Assembly: GCF_001598475.1 (NCBI RefSeq)
Contig: NZ_BCZA01000005.1
Location: forward strand, 62,001 to 126,000
Reading direction: 5' to 3'
DNA: 64,000 nt
Source: Pantoea agglomerans NBRC 102470
Lineage (GTDB): Bacteria; Pseudomonadota; Gammaproteobacteria; Enterobacterales; Enterobacteriaceae
A program made the translations under genes and the position numbers. Of this stretch, positions 16,485 to 27,000 are shown one piece after another (the first letter of the stretch is position 1; every line of letters starts with the position of its first letter). A model generated the notes under the pieces. It ran no database searches, was not told where the DNA came from, and saw nothing but the letters and a program-made list of their open reading frames with translations.

Positions 16485-16578
16485 GCTATCATCATTTATT
16501 CCATTATTACCTTCATTCTCCCCGAATGAGATGTACAACTTATTATTTCCCGCCGGACAAGTTGTCCGGCATTTTTTT
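16485..16578 (+). ncRNA. micF: MicF regulatory RNA
   Basis: An approximately 94-nt RNA gene divergent from ompC, at the same place and orientation as in E. coli. The 5' end GCTATCATCATTTATTCCAT strongly resembles the MicF seed that pairs with the ompF ribosome-binding region. It ends in a terminator, GCCGGAC at 16552-16558 and GTCCGGC at 16564-16570 with seven Ts. MicF is an Hfq-dependent repressor of ompF translation. The middle of the RNA differs from E. coli. Confidence 0.88.
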
Positions 16579-16759
16579 GCCTGCTATTTACCGTTGCGTT
16601 ATATCTTCGTAAACTTTCTTAACCGGGTTAAATTAACTACGGCCTGTTTCCGCACATATTGTTAAAATACGCACACTTTGCGCCCTGGCTGCCCAAATAT
16701 CCGCCATGTTAATTTATCACCGTAATTAAGCAGGCGGATATTTTAGCTGGTGCGGATTT
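16579..16759. other. Intergenic region after micF
   Basis: About 180 bp. It contains AAATATCCGCC at 16695-16705 and its inverse GGCGGATATTT at 16733-16743, a weak possible terminator for the secretion operon that ends at 16760. I see no gene. Confidence 0.4.
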
Positions 16760-17929
16760 TCAGCGCTCGCGCATCGATTCGTTGACTTTATTCAGGGGTT
16801 TAATCAGATAATCCATAACCGATTTCTGACCGGTTTTAATCTCTACATTGGCCACCATACCGGGCACGATCGGGAATTTTCGTCCGGCACGGTTAGTCAG
16901 CTCGGCTTTCTGGGTACGAACATAAACACGATAGTAATATTGATCACGTTTTACCTCATCCTGCAGGGTATCTGGCGACACCGTTTCAACTTCGCCGTGC
17001 AGATCGCCATAGATGGAGGAGTCATAGGCGGTCACTTTGACGGTAGCCGCCAGACCGGGCCGGATATAAGCGATATCGCGTGGATTGATGCGCGTCTCAA
17101 TCAGCAGTTGATCCTCCAGCGGGACGATTTCCATCAGTTTACCGCCAGGCTCCAGTACCCCACCGACCGTGGTGACCTGAATATCTTTAACAATGCCGCG
17201 CACCGGTGAATAGAGCGTGGCACGCGTCAGCTGATCCTCTTTGCCTGCAGCAACCTGCAGTTGCGCATCCAGTTCGGCATTATTTTTTACCTGCTCTTCG
17301 TGGGCGCGCACCAGATAGTCATTGCGCGCCTCATCGATTTTGCCGCGCAGATCGCTGACCTGACGACGCAGTCGAATCACCTCGACCTGCCCTGCTGCGC
17401 CTTTGGCAACCAGCGGTTCCGTCAGGCGCAGTTCATCCTGCACCAGTCGCAGCGACTGCTGCAGATTACTGATGGTTTCGGTGAGATTACGGCGTCGCGA
17501 CTCGTAGAGCTGCCGTTCGCGCGTCACCAGGTTCGGCTCCTTCAGCGTTTCGGCGCTGAATGTCAGCGGCGTGCCCGACAGCTCCGCCTCCAGCCGCTCG
17601 GACGAGGCGCGCAGGGTGCGCACTTTGGCCTGCGCCTCGCCGAAGTTCGACTGGAAGCGTGTCGGATCGAGGGTCGCCAGCACCTGCCCTTTTTCGACAA
17701 TGTCGCCCTCATGCACGTTAAGCTGTTTGACGATGCCGCCATCCAGGCTGTCAATCACCTGCGCGCGGCTGGAAGGAGTGACTTTACCGGTGCCGACCGT
17801 GACCTCATCCAGAATGGCAAAGTGCGCCCAGATGAGAAAAATCGCCAGCGCGGCGGTGCAGAGCCAGATAATCGCCGATGTCCGGCGCTCATGACGGGCA
17901 AGATCTTTATCAACAATAACCAGACTCAT
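16760..17929 (-). CDS. Type I secretion membrane fusion protein (HlyD/BapD/LapC type)
   Basis: A 389-aa periplasmic adaptor that links the inner-membrane ABC transporter to the outer-membrane channel. Residues about 16-40 form the single membrane anchor. SLDGGIVKQLNVHEGDIVEKGQVLATLDPT is the first lipoyl half, a coiled-coil hairpin spans roughly residues 95-235, and ATLYSPVRGIVKDIQV begins the second lipoyl half. The C-terminal FPIVPGMVANVEIKTGQKSV is typical of the HlyD family. It overlaps the ABC gene by 4 bp and closes the operon. Its position after TolC-type and ABC genes next to a giant adhesin matches the bapABCD organisation of Salmonella. Confidence 0.92.
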   Translation of the reverse strand: MSLVIVDKDLARHERRTSAIIWLCTAALAIFLIWAHFAILDEVTVGTGKVTPSSRAQVIDSLDGGIVKQLNVHEGDIVEKGQVLATLDPTRFQSNFGEAQAKVRTLRASSERLEAELSGTPLTFSAETLKEPNLVTRERQLYESRRRNLTETISNLQQSLRLVQDELRLTEPLVAKGAAGQVEVIRLRRQVSDLRGKIDEARNDYLVRAHEEQVKNNAELDAQLQVAAGKEDQLTRATLYSPVRGIVKDIQVTTVGGVLEPGGKLMEIVPLEDQLLIETRINPRDIAYIRPGLAATVKVTAYDSSIYGDLHGEVETVSPDTLQDEVKRDQYYYRVYVRTQKAELTNRAGRKFPIVPGMVANVEIKTGQKSVMDYLIKPLNKVNESMRER

Positions 17930-20079
17930 GCGGTGTCTCCTTTACCTGGCGACGGTGCCGACGCGGGTGTCGTCGCACGGCGCAGGATCTCGTCGCGCGG
18001 GCCGTCGGCCACAATCCGGCCGTTATCCATCACCACTATACGATCGACCATCTTCAGCAGCGCCGGACGGTGCGTCACCAGCACCAGCGTCCGGCCGCTG
18101 ATCCAGCCCTGCAGCTGACGGATCACATGCTCCTCCAGCTGTTCATCCATCGCCGCAGTGGGTTCATCCAGCAACACCACCTGCGGCTGACGCAGGATCA
18201 ACCGGCTCAGCATCACCATCTGACGCTGGCCGCCCGAAAGCCCGCGCCCGCCTTCATTGATAATGCGGTCCAGGCTGGCGGCATCCTGCTGGACCAGCGA
18301 CAGCGCGCCACTGATGCGCAGCGCCTGCAGCATCTCCTGTTCGCTGGCATGGGGATTGCCCAGCATCAGATTCTGCCGCAGCGTGCCAAAAAAGAGGCGG
18401 GAGTCGTGCGACAGCCAGCCGAGCTGACGACGTAAATCGGTGGGATCGATACGCTCAATATCGACGCCATCGACAATCACTTTGCCCTGGGTCGCCAGCG
18501 CCTGACCGGCGAGGATCTTCAGCAGCGTCGATTTCCCTGCCCCGACTTTGCCCAGAATGGCAATCTTCTCGCCGGGCTTAATCTGCAGTTGCTGAACGTT
18601 GAGCACATTCTTTTCATTCTCTTCGTCATAGCTGTAGTGCACATTGCGCAGATCGTACTGGCCGGTGAGCGTCGGGCAGTGTGCCAGCGTCGTCGCTTCA
18701 GGCTGATCAAGCGGCTTTTTCAGCAACTCATCCAGCCCTTTCATCGCCATTTTGGCGTGCTGCCAGCGCGAGAAAACCATGGTCAGCTGCATCAGCGGGG
18801 CGATGGTGCGTGATGAGAGCAGGCTGCAGGCAACCAGCGTACCGGTAGTGATTTGCGAATCGAGCACCAGATAGACACCAAATACCAGCATGCCCGCATA
18901 GGTGAGCTGCTGCACAGTCGAGGCCCAGCCGGTGAGACGCGCGCCCCACAACCGCTGCTGGTTACTGATTGAGGCGCTGACTTCGTGCGTCTGCTCCCAC
19001 TGTCGCTGAAAATAGGGTTCCGCCTGCAGCGCCTTGATATCCTCAATCCCTTCAATGGTCTCCACCAGCACCGCATTGCGCAGCGCGCCCTCGCGCAGCC
19101 CCTCTTTGGCCAGCCGCGCCATCGGGATCTGCACCAGCAGACCGGGAATGACGATCAGCGGGATCGCCGCCAGCGGAATCAGCACCAGCCAGCCGCCAAC
19201 AAACGACATAATAAACAGGAACAGGATAACAAACGGCAGATCGGCCGCTGCGCCTACCGTGGTCGAGGTGAGCAGCTCACGCACCTGGTCGATCTCACGC
19301 AGCTGCGAGATAAACGAACCGGTCGATTTCGGACGCGCCTCATTACGTATGCTCATCGCCCGGGCAAACAGCATGGCCGAGACTTTCAGGTCGATGCGTT
19401 TGCCCATTAAGTCTGACACCTGGGTCCGCATCAGCCGGATCAGATACTCAATGGCCGCAGCGATCAGCACGCCGACAAACAGTACCCACAGCGTGGACTG
19501 CGACTGGGCCGGAATGACCCGATCGTAGACCTGCATCGAAAAGAGAATACCGGCCAGTGCCAGCACATTACTGATCACCGAGGCCAGCGAAATTTCCGTG
19601 ATACGGCGGCCCATACCGCGAAAATTTTTCCAGAACCAGTGTGGTTCATAAGGCTGAACGAATTCGTCGATGCGCGCATCACGGCCACGCGCCGCTACGC
19701 CAATCACGCCGACATCGCCCTGGGCGCGTGCCAGCAGTTCTGATAACGCGCTTTCACGCACCACATCGCCACCTTCACTGAGCCAGTAGCGCGCGCTGTT
19801 GTCTGAATCGATGCTCTCCAGCACCGCCACGCTGGCATTCTCCAGCACCAGCACCACCGGGGTGATCTCCTGACGCCAGCGCAGTTTGTTCTGCGGCACC
19901 ATGGTCAGATGCAGTCCCAGCAGGCCGGAGAGTCGTTCCAGCTGCTGTGACACCGGCAGATGTTCAAACCAGCGCATCTGCTGACGCAGGGTTTTGCCAT
20001 CGGCAGGTTTACCGAATCGCGCGGCTACGCGCAGCATGGCGGCAATCCAGTTATCGGTATTCAGGGTTGATGTACTCAT
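17926..20079 (-). CDS. Type I secretion ABC transporter (BapC/LapB type)
   Basis: A 717-aa inner-membrane exporter that powers secretion of the adjacent adhesin. It has an N-terminal C39-like domain (about residues 1-150) that lacks the catalytic Cys, as expected for transporters of uncleaved RTX and Ig adhesins. The membrane domain spans about 160-450. The ATPase shows Walker A LGKVGAGKSTLLK, signature LSGGQRQ, Walker B VVLLDEPTAAMD and the switch His in VTHRP. The start lies 17 bp after the TolC-type gene and the end overlaps the fusion-protein gene by 4 bp, so the three form one operon. Substrate assignment rests on this context. Confidence 0.93.
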   Translation of the reverse strand: MSTSTLNTDNWIAAMLRVAARFGKPADGKTLRQQMRWFEHLPVSQQLERLSGLLGLHLTMVPQNKLRWRQEITPVVLVLENASVAVLESIDSDNSARYWLSEGGDVVRESALSELLARAQGDVGVIGVAARGRDARIDEFVQPYEPHWFWKNFRGMGRRITEISLASVISNVLALAGILFSMQVYDRVIPAQSQSTLWVLFVGVLIAAAIEYLIRLMRTQVSDLMGKRIDLKVSAMLFARAMSIRNEARPKSTGSFISQLREIDQVRELLTSTTVGAAADLPFVILFLFIMSFVGGWLVLIPLAAIPLIVIPGLLVQIPMARLAKEGLREGALRNAVLVETIEGIEDIKALQAEPYFQRQWEQTHEVSASISNQQRLWGARLTGWASTVQQLTYAGMLVFGVYLVLDSQITTGTLVACSLLSSRTIAPLMQLTMVFSRWQHAKMAMKGLDELLKKPLDQPEATTLAHCPTLTGQYDLRNVHYSYDEENEKNVLNVQQLQIKPGEKIAILGKVGAGKSTLLKILAGQALATQGKVIVDGVDIERIDPTDLRRQLGWLSHDSRLFFGTLRQNLMLGNPHASEQEMLQALRISGALSLVQQDAASLDRIINEGGRGLSGGQRQMVMLSRLILRQPQVVLLDEPTAAMDEQLEEHVIRQLQGWISGRTLVLVTHRPALLKMVDRIVVMDNGRIVADGPRDEILRRATTPASAPSPGKGDTA

Positions 20080-20095
20080 TATTAATGCCTTATCG

Positions 20096-21451
20096 CTATT
20101 GCAGCGAAGGAAGGAGATCGCCGCTGCTTTGCTGGCGATCGATACCCATGATATCGAGCAGATTGTCTACCGCGGCGGCATAACGCACGGTGGCGTCCCA
20201 GCCATCGTAAAGCGCGGTGATACGTGAGCTGTCAGCCTGAAACACATCCTGTTCCACGCTAAGCAGATCGTTCAGGCTGCGCTTACTCAGGCGATATTCA
20301 TCGGCGTAGACATTACGGGTATGGTCGGCGCTGGCCAGCTGCACTTCCCCGGCAGCCTGCCGCTGCTGCGCGCCAATCATGTCGGCATAGGCGGTAGAGG
20401 CGTTTTGATTGATGGCGAGCTTGGCCTGCTGAATAGCGGCCTGCGCCGCTTCACGATCGCCCTCCGCTGACTGGGTTTTCGCATTCACCAGGCCGCCCTG
20501 ATAAAGCGGCGCTTCCACCTGCAGCTGCACTTCATCATCCCAGTAAGATTGACGATCGTTTTCATAGCGGGTCCGGCCCGCCTGCACTTTAATCGTCGGC
20601 CAGTGACCGGACTCTGCCTGGCGCACCCGTTCACGAGCGGCTTCCTGTTTCGACTGCGCGCTGCGCACCGCCGCGCTGCTTTCATAGGCGATTTTGTCGA
20701 GGGTGATCTGCTGCTTAAGCAGCGCCTGTGGCAGTTCAGGCAGCGTGGCGGGAACCACGCCGGTCAGCACGGTCAGTTGCGCGGTGGCGGAACGATGCTG
20801 GGCGCGATATTGCTCCAGCGTGGCCTGCATCGCGGCGATGCGGGTTTCTGCCTGCAGCACGTCGGACTGGGAATTGAGGCCGGCATCGGCGCGCAGCTTC
20901 GCGATATCCCGCACGCGCTTCAGCGAGGCAATATTGGTATGCGCCGTTTCTGCCAGCGCCTGGTAACGTTTGACTTCGAGGTAGGCCTGCAGCGTATCTT
21001 CCGCCACGGTGGTCATCGAGTCGAACAGGCTGTAACGATAAGCATCCGACAGCGCGTGCTGCTCATCGATGGCGCTGCCGGTGCGACCAAAGTCGTAGAG
21101 CAGTTGGCTGAGTGTGATACCGCCGGAGCCGTTATTGTTCAGGCTCCCGGCTGAGTCGGTCTGATGAGAGCGTCCCGCCGCGCCCTGTAGTGAGATCTGC
21201 GGATACCAGGCGCTGCGGGCGGCATCAAGATCCCCCTCACCGATGTGGATCTGTGCCGCCGCTTCCGAGATTTTCGGATTGCGGGCGAAGGCCCGAAGAA
21301 TGGCGTCGCGCAGCGTTAAGCTGGCAATCTGCTCTTCGGTGGGCGCGGCGCGCCAGTTAAATTCGGCTTTAGGTAAGGGTGCGGCAAAGGCCGCGTGCAC
21401 TGCAACGCCACTCAGGGCGCACAACAAAAAAGTTAATCGCGCTTTGTTCAT
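20096..21451 (-). CDS. TolC-family outer membrane channel of the type I system
   Basis: A 451-aa outer-membrane efflux protein. The signal peptide MNKARLTFLLCALSGVAVHA precedes the mature domain, so I start at ATG 21451 and not at the TTG 12 bp upstream. The two OEP repeats are visible: LTLRDAILRAFARNPKISEA starts the first and DKIAYESSAAVRSAQSKQEA the second. Family motifs include LSQLLYDFGRTGSAID and the late LSKRSLNDLLSVEQD. It lies 17 bp before the ABC gene. It is a dedicated channel, comparable to BapB or LapE, not the housekeeping TolC. About 300 bp upstream separate it from the 647-aa gene and probably hold a promoter. Confidence 0.92.
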   Translation of the reverse strand: MNKARLTFLLCALSGVAVHAAFAAPLPKAEFNWRAAPTEEQIASLTLRDAILRAFARNPKISEAAAQIHIGEGDLDAARSAWYPQISLQGAAGRSHQTDSAGSLNNNGSGGITLSQLLYDFGRTGSAIDEQHALSDAYRYSLFDSMTTVAEDTLQAYLEVKRYQALAETAHTNIASLKRVRDIAKLRADAGLNSQSDVLQAETRIAAMQATLEQYRAQHRSATAQLTVLTGVVPATLPELPQALLKQQITLDKIAYESSAAVRSAQSKQEAARERVRQAESGHWPTIKVQAGRTRYENDRQSYWDDEVQLQVEAPLYQGGLVNAKTQSAEGDREAAQAAIQQAKLAINQNASTAYADMIGAQQRQAAGEVQLASADHTRNVYADEYRLSKRSLNDLLSVEQDVFQADSSRITALYDGWDATVRYAAAVDNLLDIMGIDRQQSSGDLLPSLQ

Positions 21452-21755
21452 TATCCATACCAACAGGGGTTCTTATCATCATGGTGTTTTTCCTGGTGAA
21501 CAAAGCGAGCAAAAAGGGGTGCTACTCAGCGTCTGACAGATTTATTGCGTTATTTTATTTATGGTTCGCAAGCGAGACGCTAAACGACCTTTAACATTAT
21601 TAGATCAGATCCCGCGCTTATTCCTGCTAAAAACAGATGAAATCGTTAATATTTCTGCTGAACGGACGAAAAGCAACCATTGAGCGCACTCGCGCCAATC
21701 CAGACAGGCTTAACAGACCTGTCCGGAAGGCAGTGCGTTTACTAATGTGTCAGCG

Positions 21756-23699
21756 TCAGACCAGGGGGTGTGCCGCAGGATGCTGCAGCAGGTGGTCGGC
21801 GAGCGTATAAGGAATATCAGAGAACAGATGACTTTCCTGCGGTGCGGCGGCGGCAGAAGATGCCTGCGCCACGTGCGCCGTCTCCGCCTGCTGGGTCAGG
21901 CTGACCGTCTCCAGCAGCTGGTCCACCGTCTGACCCTCCAGCGGGTTGGCACTTTCAGTATGTGATGCCACCTGCACCGTCTGGCTGGCACTGGCCAGAT
22001 TACCGGCGCTGTCTTTGCCGCTGACTGTCATCTGGTACTCACCATCGTCCAGCGGTGCCAGCTGCCCGGCCAGAATGGTCAGCGCCCAGCCGCCATCGGC
22101 TTTTACACTGGCGCTGTAGTGCTGATCGCCCAGCGTTAATTCCACCAGGCTGCCCGGTTGCAGATGACTGGAGCTGCCCTGAATCAGATGCCAGCTGTTG
22201 ACATCGGCAGCATCAATTTTGTTATCACCAAAAGCCGTGTCCAGGGTCAGCGTCGGCCGCTGGTGCACGGCTACGGTAAACAGTTTATCGCTGGTCTGGG
22301 TGTCGCTGTTGCCATATTCATCCCAGCGGTGAAAGGTGGCGGCGACCGGGCCATCCGGCAGTGCCAGCAGCTCGCTGGAGGTCAGTGTTACCATACCTTT
22401 GGCATCGGGCTGGTAGGTTTTACCGTTGATCTCCAGGGTGTTGGCGCCTTCAACGTAGAAGCTCAGATCGTGCTGCGCCTCCTGATAGTTGAGCGTCATG
22501 TCACCGCCGATATCCATTTCGGTGTAGATCGGAATAAAACCGGTGTGGATATTCAGCTCATGCGTGACGTCGATATAGTTTTTGGCCCCGTCGATCGACC
22601 AGGCGCGGATTTCCCCAACGTTGATAAAGGCGTGCACATCCGCTGCCGGGATCACCACCTGCCAGTGTCCATCATCGCCTATGGTGGCGGCATAATCTTT
22701 CTGGTTGGCACCCGTGATCACCAGGCGATGGCCCGGCATGACGGTGGAGAGCGTGCCGCTCAGTAGCAGGTCCTGCTGGCTTTCTGCCAGGTTTATCACA
22801 TCGTCCGCAGTGATCTTATCGAAGCTAATTTTTGGCAGGCTACTCAGATGGGTGATCAGCGTCAGATCGTGATATTCGGTGGCGGTTTTTCCATTGGGAT
22901 CGGTCGCCGTGACTTTCAGGCTGTAGACCCCGTCTTTCAGCGCCTGCATATCGCTTTCATGAAATGAGCCATACCACTTACCGTCATTTCCCATGCTGGC
23001 GGTGGTGGTTTGCGTACCCAGCGTCAGTTTCAGCACCGACCCCACCGGCAAGTGCGTTGCGCTGCCGCTAATCTCGACGCCATAAATGCTCTCAGCAATA
23101 CTCACCGCGTTGTCACCACTGACCGTGTCCACGGTCAGGGTAGGTTTGATCGTGCGGTCGGTATAGAGACCAAAATCAACGGTAGTTGCCGTGCTTTGCC
23201 CTGCTTTATCGGTAATGGTCAGCGTCAGCGTGTGATTGCCATCCGCTACGCCTTTCAGCGCATCAGCCGGCATGGAGGCGTTCCAGTAGCCCCACTTATT
23301 GACGGTGCTGTGCCAGCTTTGATCGTTGAAGGTCAGCGTTACGGTGGAGCCCGCTTCACCTTCAGCACGACCGCGCAGATGCACCGGCTTTTGCGCTTCC
23401 CAGCCAGCGATCACGCCATCACTGGCGATCGGTTCATAGGGTCGCAGCATAGCGGGCGGCGAACTTTTCACCGCGCTGACAGCCAGTGTGCTGTCGTTGA
23501 GCGGGCTGCTATGCAGTGACTCGGTGGAGAGCGTAGTGATCGGCAGGCTCTGGCCCGGCGTGGCGAAAGGAAGGCTCAGACTTTGCGTGGCGGCTGGCGC
23601 AATGGCGGGCACAGCGCTATCGGCGACGGCAAAATCGCTCACCGCCGTCTGAAAAATGGATTCAAGCCGGGTAGTACGAAGCGTATCGCGTGATGACAT
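21756..23699 (-). CDS. Ig-like repeat protein, probable second type I substrate
   Basis: A 647-aa protein between the giant adhesin and its secretion genes, on the same strand. After a low-complexity N-terminus (about residues 1-85, no signal peptide) it has five Ig-like modules. They share the adhesin's repeat signature: TLTVDTVSGDNAVSIAES in module two, PKISFDKITADDVINLAES in three and TLTLDTAFGDNKIDAADV in five, with the later GKWYGSF/GHWQVVI strands. The C-terminal region contains TVDQLLETVSL and ends HLLQHPAAHPLV, which could serve as a type I secretion signal. It lacks the glycine-rich retention region of the adhesin. I infer a secreted companion; a function as matrix protein or adhesin cap is unproven. 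Confidence 0.75.
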   Translation of the reverse strand: MSSRDTLRTTRLESIFQTAVSDFAVADSAVPAIAPAATQSLSLPFATPGQSLPITTLSTESLHSSPLNDSTLAVSAVKSSPPAMLRPYEPIASDGVIAGWEAQKPVHLRGRAEGEAGSTVTLTFNDQSWHSTVNKWGYWNASMPADALKGVADGNHTLTLTITDKAGQSTATTVDFGLYTDRTIKPTLTVDTVSGDNAVSIAESIYGVEISGSATHLPVGSVLKLTLGTQTTTASMGNDGKWYGSFHESDMQALKDGVYSLKVTATDPNGKTATEYHDLTLITHLSSLPKISFDKITADDVINLAESQQDLLLSGTLSTVMPGHRLVITGANQKDYAATIGDDGHWQVVIPAADVHAFINVGEIRAWSIDGAKNYIDVTHELNIHTGFIPIYTEMDIGGDMTLNYQEAQHDLSFYVEGANTLEINGKTYQPDAKGMVTLTSSELLALPDGPVAATFHRWDEYGNSDTQTSDKLFTVAVHQRPTLTLDTAFGDNKIDAADVNSWHLIQGSSSHLQPGSLVELTLGDQHYSASVKADGGWALTILAGQLAPLDDGEYQMTVSGKDSAGNLASASQTVQVASHTESANPLEGQTVDQLLETVSLTQQAETAHVAQASSAAAAPQESHLFSDIPYTLADHLLQHPAAHPLV

Positions 23700-24047
23700 A
23701 GGTAACCTCAGTTCAGAACAGAAACGCAGACAAAAACCATCGGATAAACCGATCGTTTAGTCTGACGACATGGTAGTGGGACAGCTGAAGCTGCCCGTTT
23801 CCGCTGGTCGGAACCGGTTACCCGCAGGTAACAAGGATTGATAAACAGGACGCTAATAAAAGCGCCAAATAGAGTCAGAATGCTGATTTTAGGGCGTGAC
23901 GCCGTTTGTTGCGCCTACCCTAATCTTTCATTCTGCTAATGAATAGTGGCGATAATCTGGAAAATGCAATTATCACGTGACTAAAACAAAAAAAAGCGGG
24001 TGCTTTCGCACCCGCTCTATTCATCTTCTGAACAGACCTTTCAGTCA
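23700..24047. other. Intergenic region between the Ig companion and the adhesin
   Basis: About 350 bp. The terminator of the adhesin gene occupies 23987-24015. The remaining 290 bp upstream of the 647-aa gene are moderately AT-rich and should hold its promoter. No further gene is seen. Confidence 0.5.
23987..24015 (-). terminator. Terminator of the giant adhesin gene
   Basis: GCGGGTGC at 23996-24003 and GCACCCGC at 24008-24015 form an 8-bp stem with a GAAA loop on the minus strand. The run of As at 23987-23995 gives nine Ts in the transcript. It lies 33 bp after the adhesin stop. Confidence 0.9.
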
Positions 24048-27000
24048 CTACACAACATGAACCTGCAGGTTCTGCTGCACCAGCACATCGCCCAGGGTGT
24101 TATCACTGGTCAGCGCCGAGTTGTGGTAGATCTCAAAGACTCTGCCCTCAACGGTACGCTCGCCCGTCACTTCCCAGATTCCGCCGTTGCTGTTAGCCAG
24201 TGTCACCTGGCTGCCATCTGCGCCTTTGATCAGCAAATCGTCACTCTGCTTATCCGTGATATTGAGTGCTTCATTGAGATCGAGCTTCACGGAGTTGGTT
24301 CCGGTTTTACCCAAATCGAGCACCTCAATGTGTTCGACCTTCAGGCCCAGCGCGGTGAGATCCAGACTGAGATGCTCACCATTCAGCACCAGGGTATCGG
24401 TGCCTGCGCCGCCATCAATATGGGTAAAGTTAAGGTCACTGACCGTCACGATATCCGCCCCGCTGCTGCCGGTCACTGTCGCCCCCTCAATGGTGCTGCC
24501 ATCGGCCAGCGTAATCACGACGCCGCCGATGGTGTACCCCGCCTCCTCTGCCGGTGCCGCTGCCACCGCGGCGTCATTTGCCGCCGCGTTTTCACTGCTG
24601 CCGACGGGTGTCACGGTATCCGCTTCGGTGATCAGCGTGGAAGCCACCGCCACATGGGCGCTGCTCTCGTCGCTGCTGGTGCTGCTGTTATGCTGCGTCT
24701 CCGCGCTGGCGACAGTAGCGCTGTCATCCGCCACCGAGAACAGCGCAACCGATTCGTTTGCCGCCAGCGTCACCGGTAGCACGGCACCCAGTAACAGGGT
24801 ATTGGTGGTCGAGTAGCTGTTACCGGCCGCGTCGGTAATCGTGACTTTCGCCAGCGTTCCCAGCGACAGCAGCAGGCCACCCACCGACAGCAGTGAAGGT
24901 GAGAAGTTAACTGCGTAACGCCCCAGCGCATCGGTCGTGGTGTTTAGCGTCGGGCCGTTGTTGCCGTTGGAGAGCAGCAGCGTAACGCTCACTTTCGAGC
25001 CCTGCGCGGCATTCAGCGATCCCCCCTGCACCACCAGACCCGCCAGTAAGGAACCGACGATGCTCAGCACCGGATCGACTCCGACCAGCGGCTGATTGTG
25101 CGACAGCGCGGTAAAGCTGCTGGTACTGGTTGCGGTGTTGCCGCCAATGTCCGCCACCGTAACGGTGAGTGGATGGCTGCCATCGGCGATCCCTTTCAGC
25201 GTCGCTGACGGCACGCTGATGCTCCATGCGCCATTCGCACCAATGGTCGTGGTAAGGATATTACCCGCCACGTTCACCGTCACCGTGCCGCCCGCCGCGT
25301 TGGTGCTGGTTCCTCTGATGGTTTCAGTACTGTTGGCTTCCGCAATATTGAGGTAGCCATCGCCGCCAAAGAAGCTGTTGACGCTGACCGTCGGCGTGGT
25401 GTGACTGACCACACCCAGCGACGCCGAGGTGTTGCCAATGCTGCCCGCACCGTTGGTCACGCTGGCGGTGACAGTCTGCAGACCGTCAGTAATGGCAGCA
25501 AGGTTAGCCGCCGGAACAGAGAGACTCCAGTTGCCGTTGCTGCTCACCGTGGTGCTGTAAGTCTGACCACCCAGCGTGACGCGCACAACCGATCCCTCGG
25601 CGTTGCTGGCGGTGCCGCTGATGGTCTGCGCCGTTTTCACATCCACCGCGCTCAGCGCACTGTCACCAAACAGCGAGGTAATGGCGACCACCGGCGTCGA
25701 CTGACTGATGACGCTCAGCGTTCCGCTGCTGTTTGCCACGTTACCGTAGGCATCGGTGCCGGTGACCGTGACGGTTTTACTGCCGTCAGTGATAGCAACA
25801 AGATCCGCTTTCGGGACGGTAATACTCCAGTTGCCGCCGCTGACCACTTTGGTGGTGTAGGTCAGGCCATTCAGCGTGGCGCTGACGGTTGAACCGGCAG
25901 AGAGGCTGGACGTCCCGCTCAGGGTCTGGTTAGAGGCCAGATCCGCGGCGCTCAGCACACCATCGCCAAACACCGTATTCACCGACAGGGTCGGCTGGAA
26001 CAGTCCCAGTGACACGCCCGCGCTGGTGCTGCTGACGTTTCCGACCGGATCGGTGACGGCCGCGCTGACGGTGAAGTTCCCGTTCAGCAGCGTTGACAGA
26101 ATCGCTGGCGAGACGGCGGTTGAGAAACTGCCATCCGCGTTGACCTGCGCGTCGACGATAGTGTTGCCAATCGTCAGCCTGACGCTGCTACCCGCAGCCA
26201 GCCCGGAGACCGTGCCGCTGATGGTCTGAGTCACCAGCGACTCCGCCAGGTTCAGCACGCCGTCGCCAAACAGCGGACTGAGGGTGACTTTCGGCAGGTT
26301 GTGAATACCGACCAGTGCCCCGGCCGTGGTGCTGTTGGTGTTACCCGCGCTGTCGGTGACGCTGATGCCCACGGTCAGATTGCCATCTGCAATCCCCTGC
26401 AACAGCGCTGGCGTCAGCGAGACGTTAAAGTTGCCATTGGCATCGGTCGCCGTCACCAACTGCTGTGAACCTACCGACACCACCACGCGCGATCCCGCTT
26501 CCGCGCCGCCAATCACCCCACCGATCACCTGTGTGACCAGCGAATCCGCCACGTTCAGCAGACCGTCGCCAAACAGCGGATTCACGGTGATGGTCGGCAG
26601 CAGCGTATCGACCCGGATACCGGCGCTGGTGCTGGCGGTATTGCCCGCCGCATCCGTTACCGATGCGCCCACCGTCAGGTTGCCCTGCGCCAGCGTGCCC
26701 AGAATATCTGGCGTCACCGTGGCGCTGAACGCCCCGCCCGCACCCACGGTGGCGGTCACCTGGCTGTTGCCAACCAAGAGCGTCACCACACTGCCCTGCG
26801 CGACGTTGTTCACCACCCCGCTGATCACCTGTCCGGTGGCAATATCGGCCAGGTTCAGCACCCCATCACCAAACAGTGAGGTCAGCGAGATTGATGGCGT
26901 CTGAGTAAAGATGCCGATGGATGCGCTGCTGGAGGCGACATTACCCGCCACGTCTCTGACGCTGACGCCCAGCGTCAGATTGCCATCCAGCAGAGAGGTC

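Noticed and set aside
17571..20227. Plus-strand frames antisense to the secretion operon
   Set aside because: They shadow well-supported genes and carry no domains.
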